64,000 nt of DNA from Pseudomonas sp. F(2018) (GCF_005508865.1 NZ_SCOM01000003.1:496001-560000), one strand, 5' to 3'; positions 49,747 through 62,401 are shown, counted from the stretch's first letter. Translations and numbers: made by a program. The notes: generated by a model not told the origin, from the letters alone.

Positions 49747-51501
49747 ATGCGTGAAGCCCAGAACCACATCTTCACCACCCATGACGGCGTAGAGCTGCTT
49801 TATCGCCACTGGCCGGCCACCACGCCTGCGGCCGGCCCGCGCAAGGCGGTGGTGATGTTCCACCGCGGCCACGAGCACGGCGGGCGCATGGCCCACCTGC
49901 CGGGCGAACTGGATCTGCCCGACTACGACTTCTTCGCCTGGGATGCCCGCGGTCATGGCCTGTCGCCCGGCGCCCGTGGCGACAGCCCGAGCTTCGCCAC
50001 CAGCGTGCGCGACGTGCAGACCTTTATCGAGCATATCGCCGCCACGCATGCCATCGCTGAGCAGGACATGGCCGTGCTGGCCCAGAGTGTCGGCGCCGTG
50101 GTGGTGTCGACCTGGGCTCACGACTACGCGCCGCAAATCCGCTGTCTGGTGCTCGCCTCGCCGGCGTTCAAGGTCAAGCTCTATGTGCCCTTTGCCCGCC
50201 CCGGCCTCAAGCTGCTGCGCTCCTGGCGCGGCAACTTCTTCGTCAACAGCTACGTCAAGGCGCGCTTCCTTAGCCACGATCCCGAGCGCATTCGCTCCTT
50301 CGAGAACGATCCGCTGATCACCCGGCCGATCTCGGTCAATATGCTCCTCGGCCTGTACAAAGCCGCCGACCGCGTGGTGGCCGATGCCCAGGCGATCCAG
50401 ATTCCCACTCAGCTGCTGATCTCCGGCGCCGACTTCGTCGTGCACCGCAAGCCCCAGGAGCAGTTCTTCGAGCGCCTGGGCAGCCTGCGCAAGGAGAAGC
50501 ACATCCTGCCCGGCTTCTTCCACGACACCCTCGGCGAGCGCGACCGCGCCCATGCCTTGAGCCGCGCGCGGCGCTTTATCCTGCGCAGCTTCCAGGAGCC
50601 ACTGAATCGTCCCTCGCTGCTGGATGCCGATCGCCTCGGCGCGACCTGCGCCGAAGCCGAGGAACTGGCGGCGCCGCTGCCGCAGAATTCCCTCGGCGAC
50701 CTGTACTGGCGCGCTACCCGCGCCGGGCTGAAGCTCGGCAGCGGGCTGTCCGACGGGGTCAAGCTGGGCTTCGAGACCGGTTTCGACTCCGGCAGCACCC
50801 TGGACTACGTCTACCGCAACACCCCGAGCGGCAAGGGCGGGCTGGGCCGTCTGATCGACCAGAACTACTTGAACTCCATCGGCTGGCGCGGCATCCGCCA
50901 GCGCAAGGTGCACGCCGAGGAACTGCTGCGCCTGGCCATGGGCAAGCTGCGCGAGGCGGACAAGGGCGTGCGCATCGTCGATATCGCCGCCGGCCACGGT
51001 CGCTACATTCTCGAATCGCTGCAGGGCATGGAGCACAGGCCGGACGCGATCCTGCTGCGCGACTACAGCGATATCAACGTGCGCGATGGCAGCGCGCTGA
51101 TCGAGCAGAAGGGTCTGGGCGACATCGCCCGCTTCGTCAAAGGCGATGCCTTCGACAAGGCCGACCTGGCCGCACTCGATCCCAAGCCGACGCTGGCGGT
51201 GGTCTCCGGTCTCTATGAACTGTTCGGCAGCAACCAGATGGTCGGCGACTCGCTGGCCGGACTGGCAGCGGCGGTCGAGGAGGGCGGCTACCTGATCTAT
51301 ACCGGCCAACCCTGGCACCCGCAGCTGGAGCTGATCGCCCGCGCCCTGACCAGCCACCGCGAAGGCCAGCCCTGGGTCATGCGCCGGCGCAGCCAGGCGG
51401 AAATGGATCAGCTGGTCGCCGCCGCCGGCTTCCGCAAGCTGGAGCAGCGCATCGACGAGTGGGGCATCTTCAGCGTGTCCCTGGCGCAGCGGGTGTCCTG
51501 A
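49747..51501 (+). CDS. Bifunctional alpha/beta hydrolase / class I SAM methyltransferase (YnbC/PA2540-like)
   Basis: 584 residues with two catalytic halves. The N-terminal half (about 1-290) is an alpha/beta hydrolase: VVMFHRGHEHGGR (oxyanion region), nucleophile elbow AQSVGA near residue 117, acid in SGADFVV, His in FFHDTLGE. A linker rich in GSGLSDGVKLGFETGFDSG follows. The C-terminal half (about 390-584) is a Rossmann methyltransferase with IVDIAAGHGRYILE. The fusion suggests hydrolysis (or acyl transfer) and methylation of the same lipid. It starts 10 bases after the CDP-alcohol transferase gene and overlaps the next by one base. Confidence 0.88.
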   Translation: MREAQNHIFTTHDGVELLYRHWPATTPAAGPRKAVVMFHRGHEHGGRMAHLPGELDLPDYDFFAWDARGHGLSPGARGDSPSFATSVRDVQTFIEHIAATHAIAEQDMAVLAQSVGAVVVSTWAHDYAPQIRCLVLASPAFKVKLYVPFARPGLKLLRSWRGNFFVNSYVKARFLSHDPERIRSFENDPLITRPISVNMLLGLYKAADRVVADAQAIQIPTQLLISGADFVVHRKPQEQFFERLGSLRKEKHILPGFFHDTLGERDRAHALSRARRFILRSFQEPLNRPSLLDADRLGATCAEAEELAAPLPQNSLGDLYWRATRAGLKLGSGLSDGVKLGFETGFDSGSTLDYVYRNTPSGKGGLGRLIDQNYLNSIGWRGIRQRKVHAEELLRLAMGKLREADKGVRIVDIAAGHGRYILESLQGMEHRPDAILLRDYSDINVRDGSALIEQKGLGDIARFVKGDAFDKADLAALDPKPTLAVVSGLYELFGSNQMVGDSLAGLAAAVEEGGYLIYTGQPWHPQLELIARALTSHREGQPWVMRRRSQAEMDQLVAAAGFRKLEQRIDEWGIFSVSLAQRVS

Positions 51502-52844
51502 TGGACGCCCCCGCCGCCCGCGAAAGCGGGCTATGGAAACGCGGGGTTCTCTGGCTGTTGCTGCTGGCCCCGCTGTTCTTCGCCAGCTACGGCTTCGCCA
51601 ACTGGTTCACCGCACAGCGTGACGATGTCGGCAGCCTGGTGTTCGCCTGGGAAAGCGCGACCCCGCTGTGGGCCTGGACCATCGTGCCCTACTGGTCGAT
51701 CGACCTGCTCTACGGCCTGTCCTTCCTGCTGCCGGCCACACGCCGGGAGATAGATAGGCATGCCCTGCGCCTGCTTAGTACCCAGCTGATCTGCGTGGCT
51801 TGCTTTCTGCTCTGGCCGCTGCGCTTCACCTTCGAACGTCCTGAGCTGAGCGGCTTCTTCGGCTGGATGTTCGATGTGCTGATGGGCTTCGACAAGCCAT
51901 TCAACCAGGCGCCTTCGCTGCACATCGCCCTGCTGGTGGTGATCTGGACGATGTTCGCCCGGCATACCCGTGGCCCGCTGTTGCGCGGCCTGCTGCATGG
52001 CTGGATGGCGCTGATCGGCCTGTCGGTGCTGACCACCTGGCAGCACCATTTCATCGACGTGCCCACCGGCGCCCTGGCCGGCTGGTTGTGCGTATGGCTG
52101 TGGCCGGTCGAGGGCCGCAGCCCGCTGCAGAACCTGCGCCTGGCCCGCGTGCCGCAGTGCTGGCGTCTGGCCCTGCGCTATGGACTGGGAAGTGCCATCT
52201 GCGCGGCCCTGGCGGTCAATCTCGGCGGCGCCTGGCTGTGGCTGCTGTGGCCCTGCGCGTCGCTGTTATTGGTCGCCCTGAACTACGCGCTGTTCGGTGC
52301 GGCCGGCTTCCAGAAGCGCGCCGACGGCTCCCTCGGCTCCGCCAGCACCTGGCTGCTCGCGCCTTATCTGCTCGGTGCCTGGATCAACTCGCGGCTGTGG
52401 ACACGCAAGCATCCACAGCCGGATCAGATCGTGGAGGGCGTATGGCTGGGGCGGGTACCGACCGAGCAGGAAGCAGCGCCCTTCACCGCCGTGCTGGACC
52501 TCAGTGCCGAGCTGCCGGTTCGCCTGCCCGGCAAGGTCTACCGCAGCCTGCCGCTACTGGACTTGGTCGCTCCCGATACCGAGGCCTGCCGCCAGGGCGC
52601 CGAGCTGATCGAGCAGTTGCGCCAGCAAGGACCACTGTTAGTCTGCTGTGCCCTTGGCTATTCGCGCAGCGCCACCTTGGTTGCCGCCTGGCTGCTGCAC
52701 AGCGGCCGTGCCGGCGGTGTCGAGCAGGCCATCGAGCTGATCCGATCCGCGCGTCCGCAGATCGTGCTTGGTGAGGCCCAGCGCCTGGCGCTACAGGGCC
52801 TGCTGCAGCCCAGCGCCGTTCTGGAGGTTGCCCATGGCCTCTGA
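51501..52844 (+). CDS. PAP2 / dual-specificity phosphatase fusion membrane protein (YnbD/PA2539-like)
   Basis: 447 residues. N-terminal part: six or so transmembrane helices with PAP2-type motifs, SLHIALL (near residue 139) and TTWQHHFIDVPTG (near residue 180), typical of lipid phosphatases. C-terminal cytoplasmic part (about 310-447): a cysteine phosphatase with CALGYSRSAT, the CX5R loop near residue 386 and a Cys in place of the usual preceding His. Two phosphatase types in one chain suggest successive dephosphorylations of a lipid intermediate, such as a phosphatidylglycerophosphate-like compound. It starts in a TGATG overlap. Confidence 0.87.
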   Translation: MDAPAARESGLWKRGVLWLLLLAPLFFASYGFANWFTAQRDDVGSLVFAWESATPLWAWTIVPYWSIDLLYGLSFLLPATRREIDRHALRLLSTQLICVACFLLWPLRFTFERPELSGFFGWMFDVLMGFDKPFNQAPSLHIALLVVIWTMFARHTRGPLLRGLLHGWMALIGLSVLTTWQHHFIDVPTGALAGWLCVWLWPVEGRSPLQNLRLARVPQCWRLALRYGLGSAICAALAVNLGGAWLWLLWPCASLLLVALNYALFGAAGFQKRADGSLGSASTWLLAPYLLGAWINSRLWTRKHPQPDQIVEGVWLGRVPTEQEAAPFTAVLDLSAELPVRLPGKVYRSLPLLDLVAPDTEACRQGAELIEQLRQQGPLLVCCALGYSRSATLVAAWLLHSGRAGGVEQAIELIRSARPQIVLGEAQRLALQGLLQPSAVLEVAHGL

Positions 52845-53289
52845 GATGCAACTCGCCCTGGTGGCCGGTCTGCTGCGCCGAGGGCGCGGGCTGGATCTGC
52901 TGTCTGCCGCCATCACCCTGCTGGCGCTGGCCTATGGCCTGGCGCCGCTGTTGGGCATCTCATACAGCCCCGCCGCCAGCATCCTCTGTAGCCTGCTGGT
53001 GATGTTCGGTCTGGCCCAGAAGTACTGGGCCATCCGCGTGGCGCTGGACGCCGAACTGTTCACCCACCTGGCCGCTGACGCCCCACGTCTGCAGGAGCGC
53101 ACCGGCGAGCTGGACCAGGCGCTGCTGCAGCTCGGTCTGCAGAAGACCACCGCTGTTTCACGTGACTGGGACGACCGCTGCCGCGGTGCTCTGCGTCTGC
53201 TGCGCCTGCAGGCCGCTTGGTTGGTAGCACAGCTGCTGCTCGCCCTGGCCACCATTCTCGCCACACCCTGGCTTTCCCTGGCTGGATAA
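52834..53289 (+). CDS. Small membrane protein of the lipid cluster, unknown function
   Basis: 151 residues with two N-proximal hydrophobic segments (residues about 20-38 and 46-65) and one at the C-terminus (about 128-147), separated by a polar helical stretch with the ELDQALLQLGLQ segment. No motif is recognised. The start overlaps the previous gene by 11 bases with GGAGG upstream, so it is translationally coupled. It is probably an accessory subunit; in P. aeruginosa a hypothetical (PA2538) holds this place. Confidence 0.8.
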   Translation: MASEMQLALVAGLLRRGRGLDLLSAAITLLALAYGLAPLLGISYSPAASILCSLLVMFGLAQKYWAIRVALDAELFTHLAADAPRLQERTGELDQALLQLGLQKTTAVSRDWDDRCRGALRLLRLQAAWLVAQLLLALATILATPWLSLAG

Positions 53290-53302
53290 AGGAGTCGTAT
53301 CC

Positions 53303-53926
53303 ATGCTCGCTTCGATCACCGCCTTCGCCATCACCTCGGCAGCCCGCCTGCTGACCGGTGCGCGCGCCCTCTGGCTGGGCTGCACCGCTCAGCCGGTGCA
53401 GCGCCTGTACTACGCCAACCACAGTAGCCATGGCGACTTCGTGCTGCTGTGGGCCTCGCTGCCGCCGGAGCTGCGCCGCCGCACCCGGCCGGTGGCCGGC
53501 TCCGACTACTGGATGAACGGCGACCTGCGGCGCTTCCTGATCCGCGACGTGTTCAACGGCGTGCTGGTCGACCGCGACCGCAGCGATCCGAATGCCAATC
53601 CGCTGCAGCCGATGCTCGACGCCCTGGAGCAGGGCGACTCGCTGATCATCTTCCCGGAGGGCACCCGCAACCTCACCGACGAGCAGCTGCTGCCCTTCAA
53701 GAGCGGCCTGTTCCACCTCGCCCAGGCACGCCCCGAGGTGGAACTGGTGCCGGTGTGGATCGCCAACCTCAACCGGGTGATGCCCAAGGGCAGGGCGCTG
53801 CCGCTGCCGCTGCTGTGTACCCTGAGCTTCGGCGCACCGCTGGAGCGCCTCGACGGCGAAGACAAGAGCGCCTTCCTCGAACGCGCACGCAACGCCCTGC
53901 TGGCCCTGGCCCCGGAGATCGTCTGA
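53303..53926 (+). CDS. PlsC-type acyltransferase of the lipid cluster (PA2537-like)
   Basis: 207 residues of the LPLAT superfamily: ANHSSHGDF (HX4D, near residue 41) and FPEGTRNLTD (near residue 120). It has only one short hydrophobic N-terminal stretch and lacks the long helices of the plsC at 48107. It should acylate a lyso-phospholipid or glycerol phosphate analogue in the pathway. It begins 13 bases after the small membrane protein and ends one base before the CdsA-like gene. Confidence 0.87.
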   Translation: MLASITAFAITSAARLLTGARALWLGCTAQPVQRLYYANHSSHGDFVLLWASLPPELRRRTRPVAGSDYWMNGDLRRFLIRDVFNGVLVDRDRSDPNANPLQPMLDALEQGDSLIIFPEGTRNLTDEQLLPFKSGLFHLAQARPEVELVPVWIANLNRVMPKGRALPLPLLCTLSFGAPLERLDGEDKSAFLERARNALLALAPEIV

Positions 53927-53927
53927 C

Positions 53928-54860
53928 ATGGATCGCAATACCATCCTGCTGTTCGCCGGCATAGGCGCCGTCCTGCTGCTGGCCACCCTGATCGCCCGCT
54001 ACCTGCGCCGCCGAGCAGGCGATGGGCCCAACGCGGTAATCGACAACCTCAATGCGCGGATCGATGCCTGGTGGGCCATGGTGCTAGTGATCGGCATCGC
54101 CTTCCTGTTCGGCAACAACGGCGTGATCCTGCTGTTCTACTTCGTGTCGTTCTATGCCCTGCGCGAATTCCTCACCCTGACGCCGACCCGGCGCAGCGAC
54201 TACCCGGCGCTGGTGGCGGCCTTCTACTTCGCCCTGCCGATGCAGTACCTGCTGATCGCCCTGGACTGGTACGGCCTGTTCGCCATCTTCATCCCGGTCT
54301 ACCTGTTCCTCCTGCTGCCGATCCTCGCCTCGCTGGGCGGCGATACCACGCGCTTCCTCGAACGCGCCTCGGAAGTGCAGTGGGGGATGATGATCGCGGT
54401 GTACTGCGTGTCCGCCGTGCCGGCATTGCTGACCCTGGACATTCCTGGCTACGAAGGGCGCAACCTGCTGCTGATCGCCTGGCTGATCATCGTCGTGCAG
54501 CTGTCGGACGTGCTGCAGTACGTCTGCGGCAAGCTGGCCGGCAAGCGCAAGATCGCGCCCAAGCTGTCGCCGTCGAAGACGGTGGAAGGCTTCGTCGGTG
54601 GCGTGGCGCTGGCCAGCCTGATCGGCGCCTCGTTGTTCTGGATCACCCCGTTCAGCTTCTGGCAGGCGGCGCTGATGGCCCTCACCGTCAACCTGCTCGG
54701 CTTCGCCGGCGGCCTGGTGATGTCGGCGATCAAACGCGACCGTGGGGTGAAGGACTGGGGCCACATGATCGAGGGCCATGGCGGCATGCTCGACCGCATG
54801 GATTCGGTGTGCTTCGCCGCGCCGATCTTCTTCCACTTCGTGCGCTACTGGTGGGCCTGA
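53928..54860 (+). CDS. Phosphatidate cytidylyltransferase-like protein (CdsA paralogue, YnbB/PA2536-like)
   Basis: 310 residues with about eight transmembrane helices. The C-terminal CDS signature is complete: SAIKRDRGVKDWG then HGGMLDRMDS (near residues 265-290). It should make CDP-diacylglycerol from phosphatidate and CTP, feeding the phosphatidyltransferase of the same cluster. A housekeeping cdsA is expected elsewhere in a Pseudomonas genome, so this is a dedicated paralogue (inference). It is the last gene of the cluster, followed by two hairpins. Confidence 0.9.
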   Translation: MDRNTILLFAGIGAVLLLATLIARYLRRRAGDGPNAVIDNLNARIDAWWAMVLVIGIAFLFGNNGVILLFYFVSFYALREFLTLTPTRRSDYPALVAAFYFALPMQYLLIALDWYGLFAIFIPVYLFLLLPILASLGGDTTRFLERASEVQWGMMIAVYCVSAVPALLTLDIPGYEGRNLLLIAWLIIVVQLSDVLQYVCGKLAGKRKIAPKLSPSKTVEGFVGGVALASLIGASLFWITPFSFWQAALMALTVNLLGFAGGLVMSAIKRDRGVKDWGHMIEGHGGMLDRMDSVCFAAPIFFHFVRYWWA

Positions 54861-54960
54861 GCCCACCATTGCACAGGCAACAAAAATGGCCTGGATCCAT
54901 TTTTGACGTCACCTAAGGCGACGGCCAGAAGGGTCGCCGCCTGAATGGCAGGCAACAAAA

Positions 54961-54978
54961 AACCCGCCGAGGCGGGTT
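54961..54978. terminator. Terminator after the lipid cluster
   Basis: 8-bp stem AACCCGCC / GGCGGGTT with a 2-base loop, preceded by an A-run and followed by CTTTATG. It can act in both directions. Confidence 0.8.
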
Positions 54979-55165
54979 CTTTATGACCTTCCGACATCCT
55001 GTCGTTTGCCATCCTGGCGCGGTCTGTCTTCCTTGACCCGGGACATCCAGTTCCCGGCAGGTGTGTGTAGATTAGCCAGGCAGGCCGGATGGCAACAGGG
55101 AAGCCTTCCACCTCGTCGTGTAAGCCATTGGCTATTCGGCTCGCAGCAGGATTCCAATGAAAACA

Positions 55166-55193
55166 AAAACCCCGGCGCTCAGGCCGGGGTTTT
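55166..55193. terminator. Terminator of gyrB
   Basis: 8-bp stem ACCCCGGC / GCCGGGGT with A-run before and TTT after; on the minus strand it yields the GGGGTTTTTGTTTTC tail. It lies 21 bases past the gyrB stop. Confidence 0.9.
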
Positions 55194-55213
55194 CATTTAC
55201 AGCGACTCCGCAA

Positions 55214-58734
<3,521 letters not shown>

Positions 58735-58744
58735 TCAGCGGCGA

Positions 58745-59848
58745 TTACAGACGCATCGGCATGACGACGTAGGACGAATCGTCGTTACCGGCTTCCTGCA
58801 CCAGGGCGCTGCTGTTGGCATCGGAGAGGATCAGGCGCACCTGCTCGGTGGTCATCACGCCCAGCACGTCGAGCAGGTAGCTGACGTTGAAACCGATCTC
58901 CAGGGAGCCGCCGTTGTAGTCGACCACCACTTCCTCTTCAGCCTCTTCCTGCTCCGGGTTGTTGGCCTGGATCTTCAGCAGGCCGCTGGCCAGCTGCAGG
59001 CGAATGCCACGGTACTTCTCGTTGGACAGGATCGCAGTGCGGCTGAAGGCTTCGCGCAAGGCCTGGCGATCGCCAACCACCAGCTTGTCGCCGCCGCGCG
59101 GCAGCACACGCTCGTAGTCCGGGAACTTGCCGTCCACCAGCTTGGAGGTGAAGGTGAACTCACCGGTGGTGGCACGGATATGGTTCGCACCGAGGACAAT
59201 GGAGACTTCTCCGTCCTGCTCGGTGAGCAGGCGGGCCAGCTCGAGAATGCCTTTGCGCGGCACGATGACCTGGTGCTTCTCGGTGTGCTCGATGGCCGCT
59301 TCCATGGCGCACATGGCTAGGCGGTGACCGTCGGTGGCGACGGCGCGCAGCACGCCGGTCTGCACTTCGATCAGCATGCCGTTGAGGTAGTAGCGCACGT
59401 CCTGCTGGGCCATGGCGAAACTGGTGCGTTCGATCAGGCGACGCAGCTTGCTCTGCACCAGGCTGAAGGTCAGCGAACCCGGGCCTTCCTCGACGGTGGG
59501 GAAATCATTGGCCGGCAGGGTGGACAGAGTGAAGCGGCTACGCCCGGCCTTGACCACCAGCTTCTGCTCGTCGACACGGATATCGATCAACGCATCGCTC
59601 GGCAGGCTCTTGCAGATGTCCATCAGCTTGCGCGCGGGGACGGTGATCTCGCCCGGCTCTGCGCTGTGTTCGAGAGTGACGCGACCAACCAGTTCGACTT
59701 CCAGGTCGGTGCCGGTCAGCGACAGCTGCTGGCCTTCCACTACCAGCAACACGTTCGACAGAACCGGCAGGGTCTGGCGGCGTTCGACGACGCCGGCGAC
59801 CAGTTGCAGGGGTTTCAACAGGGCTTCGCGTTGAATGGTGAAATGCAT
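58745..59848 (-). CDS. dnaN: DNA polymerase III beta sliding clamp
   Basis: 367 residues, three beta-clamp domains; the protein encircles DNA and tethers Pol III. N-terminus MHFTIQREALLKPLQLVAGVVERRQTLPVLSN and C-terminus SSYVVMPMRL are diagnostic. It lies 30 bases after dnaA and 10 before recF. Confidence 0.98.
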   Translation of the reverse strand: MHFTIQREALLKPLQLVAGVVERRQTLPVLSNVLLVVEGQQLSLTGTDLEVELVGRVTLEHSAEPGEITVPARKLMDICKSLPSDALIDIRVDEQKLVVKAGRSRFTLSTLPANDFPTVEEGPGSLTFSLVQSKLRRLIERTSFAMAQQDVRYYLNGMLIEVQTGVLRAVATDGHRLAMCAMEAAIEHTEKHQVIVPRKGILELARLLTEQDGEVSIVLGANHIRATTGEFTFTSKLVDGKFPDYERVLPRGGDKLVVGDRQALREAFSRTAILSNEKYRGIRLQLASGLLKIQANNPEQEEAEEEVVVDYNGGSLEIGFNVSYLLDVLGVMTTEQVRLILSDANSSALVQEAGNDDSSYVVMPMRL

Positions 59849-59878
59849 GGTCTCGTCCCTTGCCTTGTGGGCTGCGTA

Positions 59879-61330
59879 TCAGGTGGTCAGGGTGCGCAGC
59901 AGGTTCTTGTAGTCCTCGCGGATATCCGCGTCGGCTTCGCGCAATTCTGCAATCTTACGACAGGCGTGCAGCACTGTGGTGTGGTCTCTTCCGCCAAAAG
60001 CATCACCGATTTCCGGCAGGCTATGGTTGGTCAGTTCCTTGGACAGCGCCATGGCCACCTGGCGTGGCCGCGCCACCGAACGGGAGCGCCGCTTGGAGAG
60101 CAGATCGGCGATCTTGATCTTGTAGTACTCGGCCACGGTGCGCTGGATATTGTCCACGCTCACCAGCTTGTCCTGCAGGGCCAGCAGATCCTTCAGCGAC
60201 TCGCGGATCAGCTCGATGCTGATCGGCTGGTTGGTGAAGTGCGAGTGAGCGATCACCCGTTTCAGCGCACCTTCCAGCTCACGCACATTGGAACGGATGC
60301 GCTGGGCGATGAAGAAGGCAGCGTCATGCGGCAGGTCGACCTTGGTCTGCTCGGCCTTCTTCATCAGGATGGCGACGCGGGTCTCCAGCTCCGGCGGCTC
60401 CACCGCCACCGTCAGGCCCCAGCCGAAGCGCGACTTCAGGCGCTCTTCCAGGCCTTCGATTTCCTTCGGGTAGCGGTCGCTGGTGAGGATCACCTGCTGG
60501 CCACCTTCGAGCAGGGCATTGAAGGTGTGGAAGAACTCCTCCTGGGAGCGCTCCTTCTTGGCGAAGAACTGGATATCGTCGATCAGCAGCGCATCCACCG
60601 AGCGGTAGAAACGCTTGAACTCGTTGATCGCGTTGAGCTGCAGCGCCTTGACCATGTCGGCGACGAAGCGCTCGGAATGCAGATACACGACCTTGGCGTT
60701 GGGGTTCTTCTTCAGCAGGTGGTTGCCCACCGCGTGCATCAGGTGAGTCTTGCCCAGGCCGACGCCACCATAGAGGAACAACGGGTTGTAACCGTGCTTG
60801 AGGTTATCCGCCACCTGCCAGGCCGCGGCGCGGGCCATCTGGTTGGACTTGCCCTCGACGAAGTTCTCGAAGGTGAAGGTGCGGTTCAGGTAGCTGGTGT
60901 GCTTGAGCGCACCCTCCACCTGCACGGTACGCTCGGTCGGACGGGTGGGAGCGGGCGTCGGCGCGACCACGGCCAGCGGGTCGCTGCTCGGCGGCTCATC
61001 GATCACCGTCACGGGAGCGGCGGCCATCAGTGCACTATTAATAGAAGGAGAAGGCGCCGGTGCGGCCATGCGCGGTGCGGCACTGCGCTTGCTGCCAATC
61101 AACAGCGAGAGCGCGGGGGCCAGGCCATTGGCCCGCTCGGCCAGAAGCTCGAGCAGACGCACCATGTACTTCTCGTTGACCCAGTCGAGCACGAAGCGGT
61201 TGGGCGCATAGACGCGCAGCTCGTCGCCAGCGGATTCCACCTGCAAGGGGCGAATCCAGGTATTGAATTGTTGGGCAGGCAACTCGTCGCGAAGCAGCTC
61301 CACACACTGCTGCCAAAGTTCTACGGACAC
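59879..61330 (-). CDS. dnaA: Chromosomal replication initiator DnaA
   Basis: Binds DnaA boxes and opens oriC. 483 residues: N-terminal DnaB-interaction domain, a low-complexity linker (residues about 85-135, Ala/Pro-rich), AAA+ domain with GGVGLGKTH (near residue 183) and LLIDDIQFF, and the C-terminal HTH with [18 protein letters not shown] start at 61330 after GGGGATATCA. The origin lies directly upstream. Confidence 0.98.
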   Translation of the reverse strand: MSVELWQQCVELLRDELPAQQFNTWIRPLQVESAGDELRVYAPNRFVLDWVNEKYMVRLLELLAERANGLAPALSLLIGSKRSAAPRMAAPAPSPSINSALMAAAPVTVIDEPPSSDPLAVVAPTPAPTRPTERTVQVEGALKHTSYLNRTFTFENFVEGKSNQMARAAAWQVADNLKHGYNPLFLYGGVGLGKTHLMHAVGNHLLKKNPNAKVVYLHSERFVADMVKALQLNAINEFKRFYRSVDALLIDDIQFFAKKERSQEEFFHTFNALLEGGQQVILTSDRYPKEIEGLEERLKSRFGWGLTVAVEPPELETRVAILMKKAEQTKVDLPHDAAFFIAQRIRSNVRELEGALKRVIAHSHFTNQPISIELIRESLKDLLALQDKLVSVDNIQRTVAEYYKIKIADLLSKRRSRSVARPRQVAMALSKELTNHSLPEIGDAFGGRDHTTVLHACRKIAELREADADIREDYKNLLRTLTT

Positions 61331-61769
61331 TGATATCCCCTGGGATCGCTACGGTCGGCGAAGCTAAAAATCAGCCCGCATTGTAGCCCCGTAGCCCCCG
61401 AGTTATCCACACGAATCCGCGATTTCAACCGAGCAAAATCAAGGATTTATTTATGTTTCCACTCTTCCCAGATCAATCCCTGCAAAGCTGTGGATAAAGG
61501 TAACTGGAGGCTGGGTAAAAGCCTGGGCGTAACACCGTGGAAAAACCATCTGTGGGTAAAACGGCGATTCCTGCACAGGCCTTGCACCTGCTGCGAACAT
61601 CCAGCGCACTGCTTGCCGACAGCCTTATCCTTCCCTGAAGGCCCTGCCGGACAAGCCCTGCAGCGACTTCTCCACAGCCTGGAGGGCCGCTATTAAGTTT
61701 TATCAGTACAAGCTCTTTAAAGAATTTCTTTCCTTTTATCTTCTTTATGCATTCCAGGCTGGTTGGAAA
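61331..61769. other. oriC: Chromosomal replication origin region (oriC) between dnaA and rpmH
   Basis: The dnaA-rpmH gap contains two perfect DnaA boxes, TTATCCACA at 61403-61411 and its reverse TGTGGATAA at 61489-61497. One-mismatch boxes lie at 61551-61559 (TGTGGGTAA) and 61668-61676 (TTCTCCACA), and a weaker one at 61536-61544 (CGTGGAAAA). AT-rich stretches that could melt are AAGGATTTATTTATG (61441-61455) and 61691-61750. The position is the known Pseudomonas oriC. No gene is present. Confidence 0.9.
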
Positions 61770-61798
61770 TTGACCTGCGCCCTCGGTTTCACTAGAAT
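61770..61798 (+). promoter_or_regulatory. Sigma-70 promoter of rpmH-rnpA
   Basis: -35 TTGACC (61770-61775), 17-base spacer, -10 TAGAAT (61793-61798), about 60 bases before the rpmH start. Near-consensus, suited to a ribosomal protein gene. Confidence 0.85.
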
Positions 61799-61857
61799 CG
61801 CCGGTCTCTTTAAACGGGGGCCATTTCCGGCCCTTCGAACCATCCAGGTAGATCACC

Positions 61858-61992
61858 ATGAAACGCACTTTCCAACCCAGCACCCTCAAGCGCGCTCGCA
61901 CCCATGGTTTCCGCGCTCGCATGGCCACCAAGAACGGCCGTGCCGTCCTGTCGCGTCGTCGCGCCAAGGGCCGCAAGCGTCTGACCGTCTGA
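61858..61992 (+). CDS. rpmH: 50S ribosomal protein L34
   Basis: 44 residues, [18 protein letters not shown] at the start and KGRKRLTV at the end; very basic. It is the smallest ribosomal protein of the window, always near dnaA. It is followed 13 bases later by rnpA. Confidence 0.98.
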   Translation: MKRTFQPSTLKRARTHGFRARMATKNGRAVLSRRRAKGRKRLTV

Positions 61993-62005
61993 TAAACCGG
62001 AACGG

Positions 62006-62401
62006 ATGGTGAGTCGAGACTTCAGTCGGGAAAAGCGTCTGCTAACCCCCCGGCACTTCAAGGCAGTTTTCGACTCACCGAGCGGCAAGGCACCCGGCAA
62101 GAACGTCCTGCTCCTCGCGCGTGCCAACGATCTCGACCATCCCCGCCTGGGGCTGGTGATCGGCAAGAAAAGCGTCAAGCTCTCCGTCGAGCGCAACCGT
62201 CTGAAACGCCTGATCCGGGATTCCTTCCGGCTCAACCAGGAGTTGCTGGCTGGTATGGACATTGTCGTGGTGGCACGCAAAGGCCTTGGCGATCTGGACA
62301 ACCCCGAATTGCATCAGCAGTTCGGCAAACTCTGGAAACGCCTTGCCAAGCAGCGTCCCGAGGCCGCTCCTCCCGGGGTAAGCGACAGCCCCCATGCGTA
62401 A
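62006..62401 (+). CDS. rnpA: Ribonuclease P protein component
   Basis: 131-residue basic protein assisting the RNase P RNA in tRNA 5' processing. RNR motif region [22 protein letters not shown] (residues about 54-75) is diagnostic. Start ATG at 62006; GTG at 62009 is possible. It overlaps yidD by eight bases. Confidence 0.96.
   Translation: MVSRDFSREKRLLTPRHFKAVFDSPSGKAPGKNVLLLARANDLDHPRLGLVIGKKSVKLSVERNRLKRLIRDSFRLNQELLAGMDIVVVARKGLGDLDNPELHQQFGKLWKRLAKQRPEAAPPGVSDSPHA

Larger units (their letters stand above)
54861..55213. other. Intergenic region between convergent lipid cluster and gyrB
   Basis: 353 bases without a convincing gene. It contains an AT-stem hairpin CAAAAATGG / CCATTTTTG (54881-54905), the GC terminator at 54961, a small hairpin CCGGGA / TTCCCGG around 55037-55056 and the gyrB terminator at 55166. 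The 54985-55160 stretch is unexplained; it has no ribosome-binding site plus frame of note. An sRNA is possible but I see no clear promoter. Confidence 0.6.

Noticed and set aside
53155..53170. parS-like TGTTTCACGTGACTGG
   Set aside because: Only the left half resembles a parS site; six mismatches to the 16-bp palindrome.
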